A stretch of DNA of 64,000 nt from Methylobacterium mesophilicum SR1.6/6 (lineage in GTDB: Bacteria > Pseudomonadota > Alphaproteobacteria > Rhizobiales > Beijerinckiaceae): positions 784,501 to 848,500 of the forward strand of contig NZ_CP043538.1 of NCBI RefSeq assembly GCF_000364445.2, in the 5' to 3' direction. Every line of letters starts with the position of its first letter. Within the stretch, counting starts at the first letter, position 1. The translations under genes and the position numbers were made by a program. Below the pieces are notes generated by a model. It searched no databases. It was not told the DNA's origin and saw only the letters and a program-made list of their open reading frames with translations. Of this stretch, positions 62,464 through 64,000 are shown piece after piece.

Positions 62464-63526
62464 TCACGCCTGCCAGACTTGGCCGGGCCGGAGCGCCAGG
62501 AACCGCTCGGGCGCGATCCCGGCTTCTCCCAGCGCCGCCGACAAGGCTTCGGCCGGCCGCTCGATACCCTCGTCGGTGAGCTGGAAAGTACCCCAGTGGT
62601 GACCGAGCGCCTGCTCGGCGCCGAGCAGCCCGTAGGCCTCCACGGCCTCGGCGGGATTGACGTGCTGCGCCCGCATGAACCAGCGCGGCTCGTAGGCGCC
62701 GATCGGCAGCGTCGCCAGGCGGGGAGGTCCGAAATGGCTCCGGATTGCGCGGAACAGGCCGCCATCACCGAAGCCGGTATCGCCCACGTGGTAGTGCACG
62801 CCCCGGGGCGAGGTGATCACGAAGGCGCACCACAGGGCCATGCGCCGGTCGTTGACGCCCCGGGCCGACCAGTGGTTCGCCGGCGCCAAGTGGACCTGCA
62901 GCCCCCTCCCCCAGGTCGACCGACTGGCCCCAGTCGCGCGTCTCCACGTGCATCGTGTCGTCATAGCCGCGCAGGATCGCGTCGTTGCCGAGCGGGGCCA
63001 CGATCAAAGGCTGATGCGCCTGCCAGATCCGGGCGAGGCTTGGCCCGTCGAGATGGTCGTAGTGATTGTGGGTGATGAGCACCGCGTCGATGGGCGGCAG
63101 GTCTGCGAAGGCGATGCCCGGCGGGTTGACGCGCTTCGGTCCGGCGAAGCGCACCGGGCTCGCCCGCTTGGCGAAGACCGGATCGATCAAGAGGTTGCGG
63201 CCGGCGACCTGCACGAGATAGCTCGCGTGGCCGATCAGGGTAACCCGTAGGCCCGCAACGCGCTCGGGTGGCCGGTCCGCGGGATAGGGGCTGGGGAAGC
63301 TCTTCGGCCAGGGCTCGCGCTGCCGCTTGGCCTGCCAGCGTAGAACGTCCGGCAGCGACTTGTCGGTCGCCTGATCCGGCAGGAAGAACCGCAGTCCGTC
63401 AAAATGATCGGAGGTCGGCCCGCTGTAATACGGGTTCCTGCCGCGCCGGTGGGCGGCGTAGCCGACACCGCCGAGCGTCATCACCGTGGCCGCGCTGGCG
63501 ACCGTGAGCAGGCTGCGCCGTTTCAT
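62464..63526 (-). pseudogene. MBL-fold hydrolase (NAPE-PLD/UlaG-like), broken by a one-base frameshift
   Basis: The first part, from ATG 63526, has a signal-like N-terminus (MKRRSLLTVASAATVMTL), GLRVTLIGHASYLVQV and the metal motif ITHNHYDHLDGPS, and reads to about DWGQSVDLGEG. The rest (LQVHLAPANHWSARG through HVGDTGFGDG and GHHWGTFQLTDE) continues in another frame. The shift lies in the two C5 runs at 62902-62912 (G5 on the coding strand); removing one base gives the expected DLGEGLQVHLAPANHW joint. So either a one-base insertion destroyed the gene or it is a sequencing error. Intact length would be about 353 residues. Confidence 0.85.
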
Positions 63527-63598
63527 GGATCACAGATGGCCGCCGCACCGGAGCGGTCAAGCTCCGCCGGGGCGCGGCCGGGCGCCTCAGGGAAGCTT

Positions 63599-63835
63599 TC
63601 AGTCGACCGCCTCGGCGGCGAGCGAGAGGCGCGCCCGGTAAACCACCTTGCCGACGCCGTCGCGCACGCAGGCGACGTAATCCTGACGCTCGACGTCCGG
63701 CAGCATGTCGCGGGCGATGGCCGACATGATGCGGGTGACCTTGGACCGCGCGGCCGACAGGTCCGGCAGGTCGAAGCCGACCTCATCGCGGATCGGCTGC
63801 GAGCCGTCGTGCAGATCGATGAAGAAGCGGGGCAT
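63599..63835 (-). CDS. DUF6894 family protein, 78 residues
   Basis: From ATG 63835 the protein reads MPRFFIDLHDGSQPIRDEVG, then DLPDLSAARSKVTRIMSAIA, the hallmark of DUF6894, a very common small rhizobial family often present in many copies per genome. It has no signal or membrane segment. Function unknown. The upstream 165 bases to the window edge are lower in GC and show no other gene. Confidence 0.85.
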   Translation of the reverse strand: MPRFFIDLHDGSQPIRDEVGFDLPDLSAARSKVTRIMSAIARDMLPDVERQDYVACVRDGVGKVVYRARLSLAAEAVD

Positions 63836-64000
63836 CGGCGCGAAGCGTCTCAATGAGAGGTAATGCTTCGTCAGGATTGCTCTATGTATGGTTAATAAGG
63901 TCTTAAGTGCCGGGCGAGATCGGATTTCGCCGCTACTCCTCGGCTCGCGTTTAGACACGTGGGATCGGGATCGCGCCGGGATCCCGCGTCTCATGCGGGT

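Overview
The window is about 64 kb of GC-rich DNA, dense with genes, and looks like the chromosome of a Methylobacterium/Methylorubrum-type alphaproteobacterium. The evidence is a PhyR/NepR general-stress-response pair, the AcpXL very-long-chain acyl carrier for lipid A, a lanmodulin-like EF-hand protein, carotenoid glycosyl/acyl-ester genes, a DUF6481 plus cold-shock pair, and three families of palindromic intergenic repeats. I see no rRNA, tRNA, insertion sequence, prophage or CRISPR array.

Layout. 1-3.2 kb: carotenoid desaturase-family gene (5' end cut), acyltransferase and glycosyltransferase. 3.2-8.5 kb: cutA, nadK, GNAT, small proteins, cold-shock protein, and a short acpXL-fabZXL-fabF2XL-like operon. 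8.8-13.9 kb: AI-2E permease, secreted nuclease, L,D-transpeptidase, VOC protein, cyclic-nucleotide-binding protein and SCO-like protein. 14-17.5 kb: a general-stress island with KGG protein, a secreted small protein, a probable small RNA, phyR, nepR, DUF1328 and a 58-residue protein; most carry a GGAAC-N16/17-CGTT (EcfG-type) promoter. 17.5-29.3 kb: MBL hydrolase, DUF1499, AsmA, scoAB, aconitase, TadD-like lipoprotein, M17 peptidase. 29.5-36.1 kb: chrA, M20 hydrolase, copA-cueR with a clear CueR operator, and a frameshifted GST. 36.1-38.5 kb: PhoR-like kinase and YbhN/LPG-synthase-like membrane protein.

38.6-48.9 kb: ten co-directional minus-strand genes in an operon-like array: inositol-3-phosphate synthase, HD-fold protein, methyltransferase, Gfo/Idh oxidoreductase, YcaO protein, TIM-barrel isomerase, GT4 glycosyltransferase, PIG-L deacetylase and a UDG-family protein (nine genes recognised plus interspersed repeats). 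Four palindromic repeats of two families sit in alternating order between them. Together these activities could build a modified cyclitol or aminosugar-inositol metabolite; I know of no described pathway with this set, and it is my main candidate for a new system. 

49.2-64 kb: lytic transglycosylase, EmrAB-type efflux pair, stress-regulated HdeD-like protein, a class A PBP with a C-terminal nuclease-like domain, DUF1810, small hypotheticals, PcaD-like hydrolase, lanmodulin-like protein, a small Tyr/Arg-rich secreted protein, a Tat-type peptide-binding protein, a frameshifted MBL hydrolase and a DUF6894 protein. Two genes (GST and MBL) are broken by one-base changes in G/C homopolymers, which may be real or sequencing errors.
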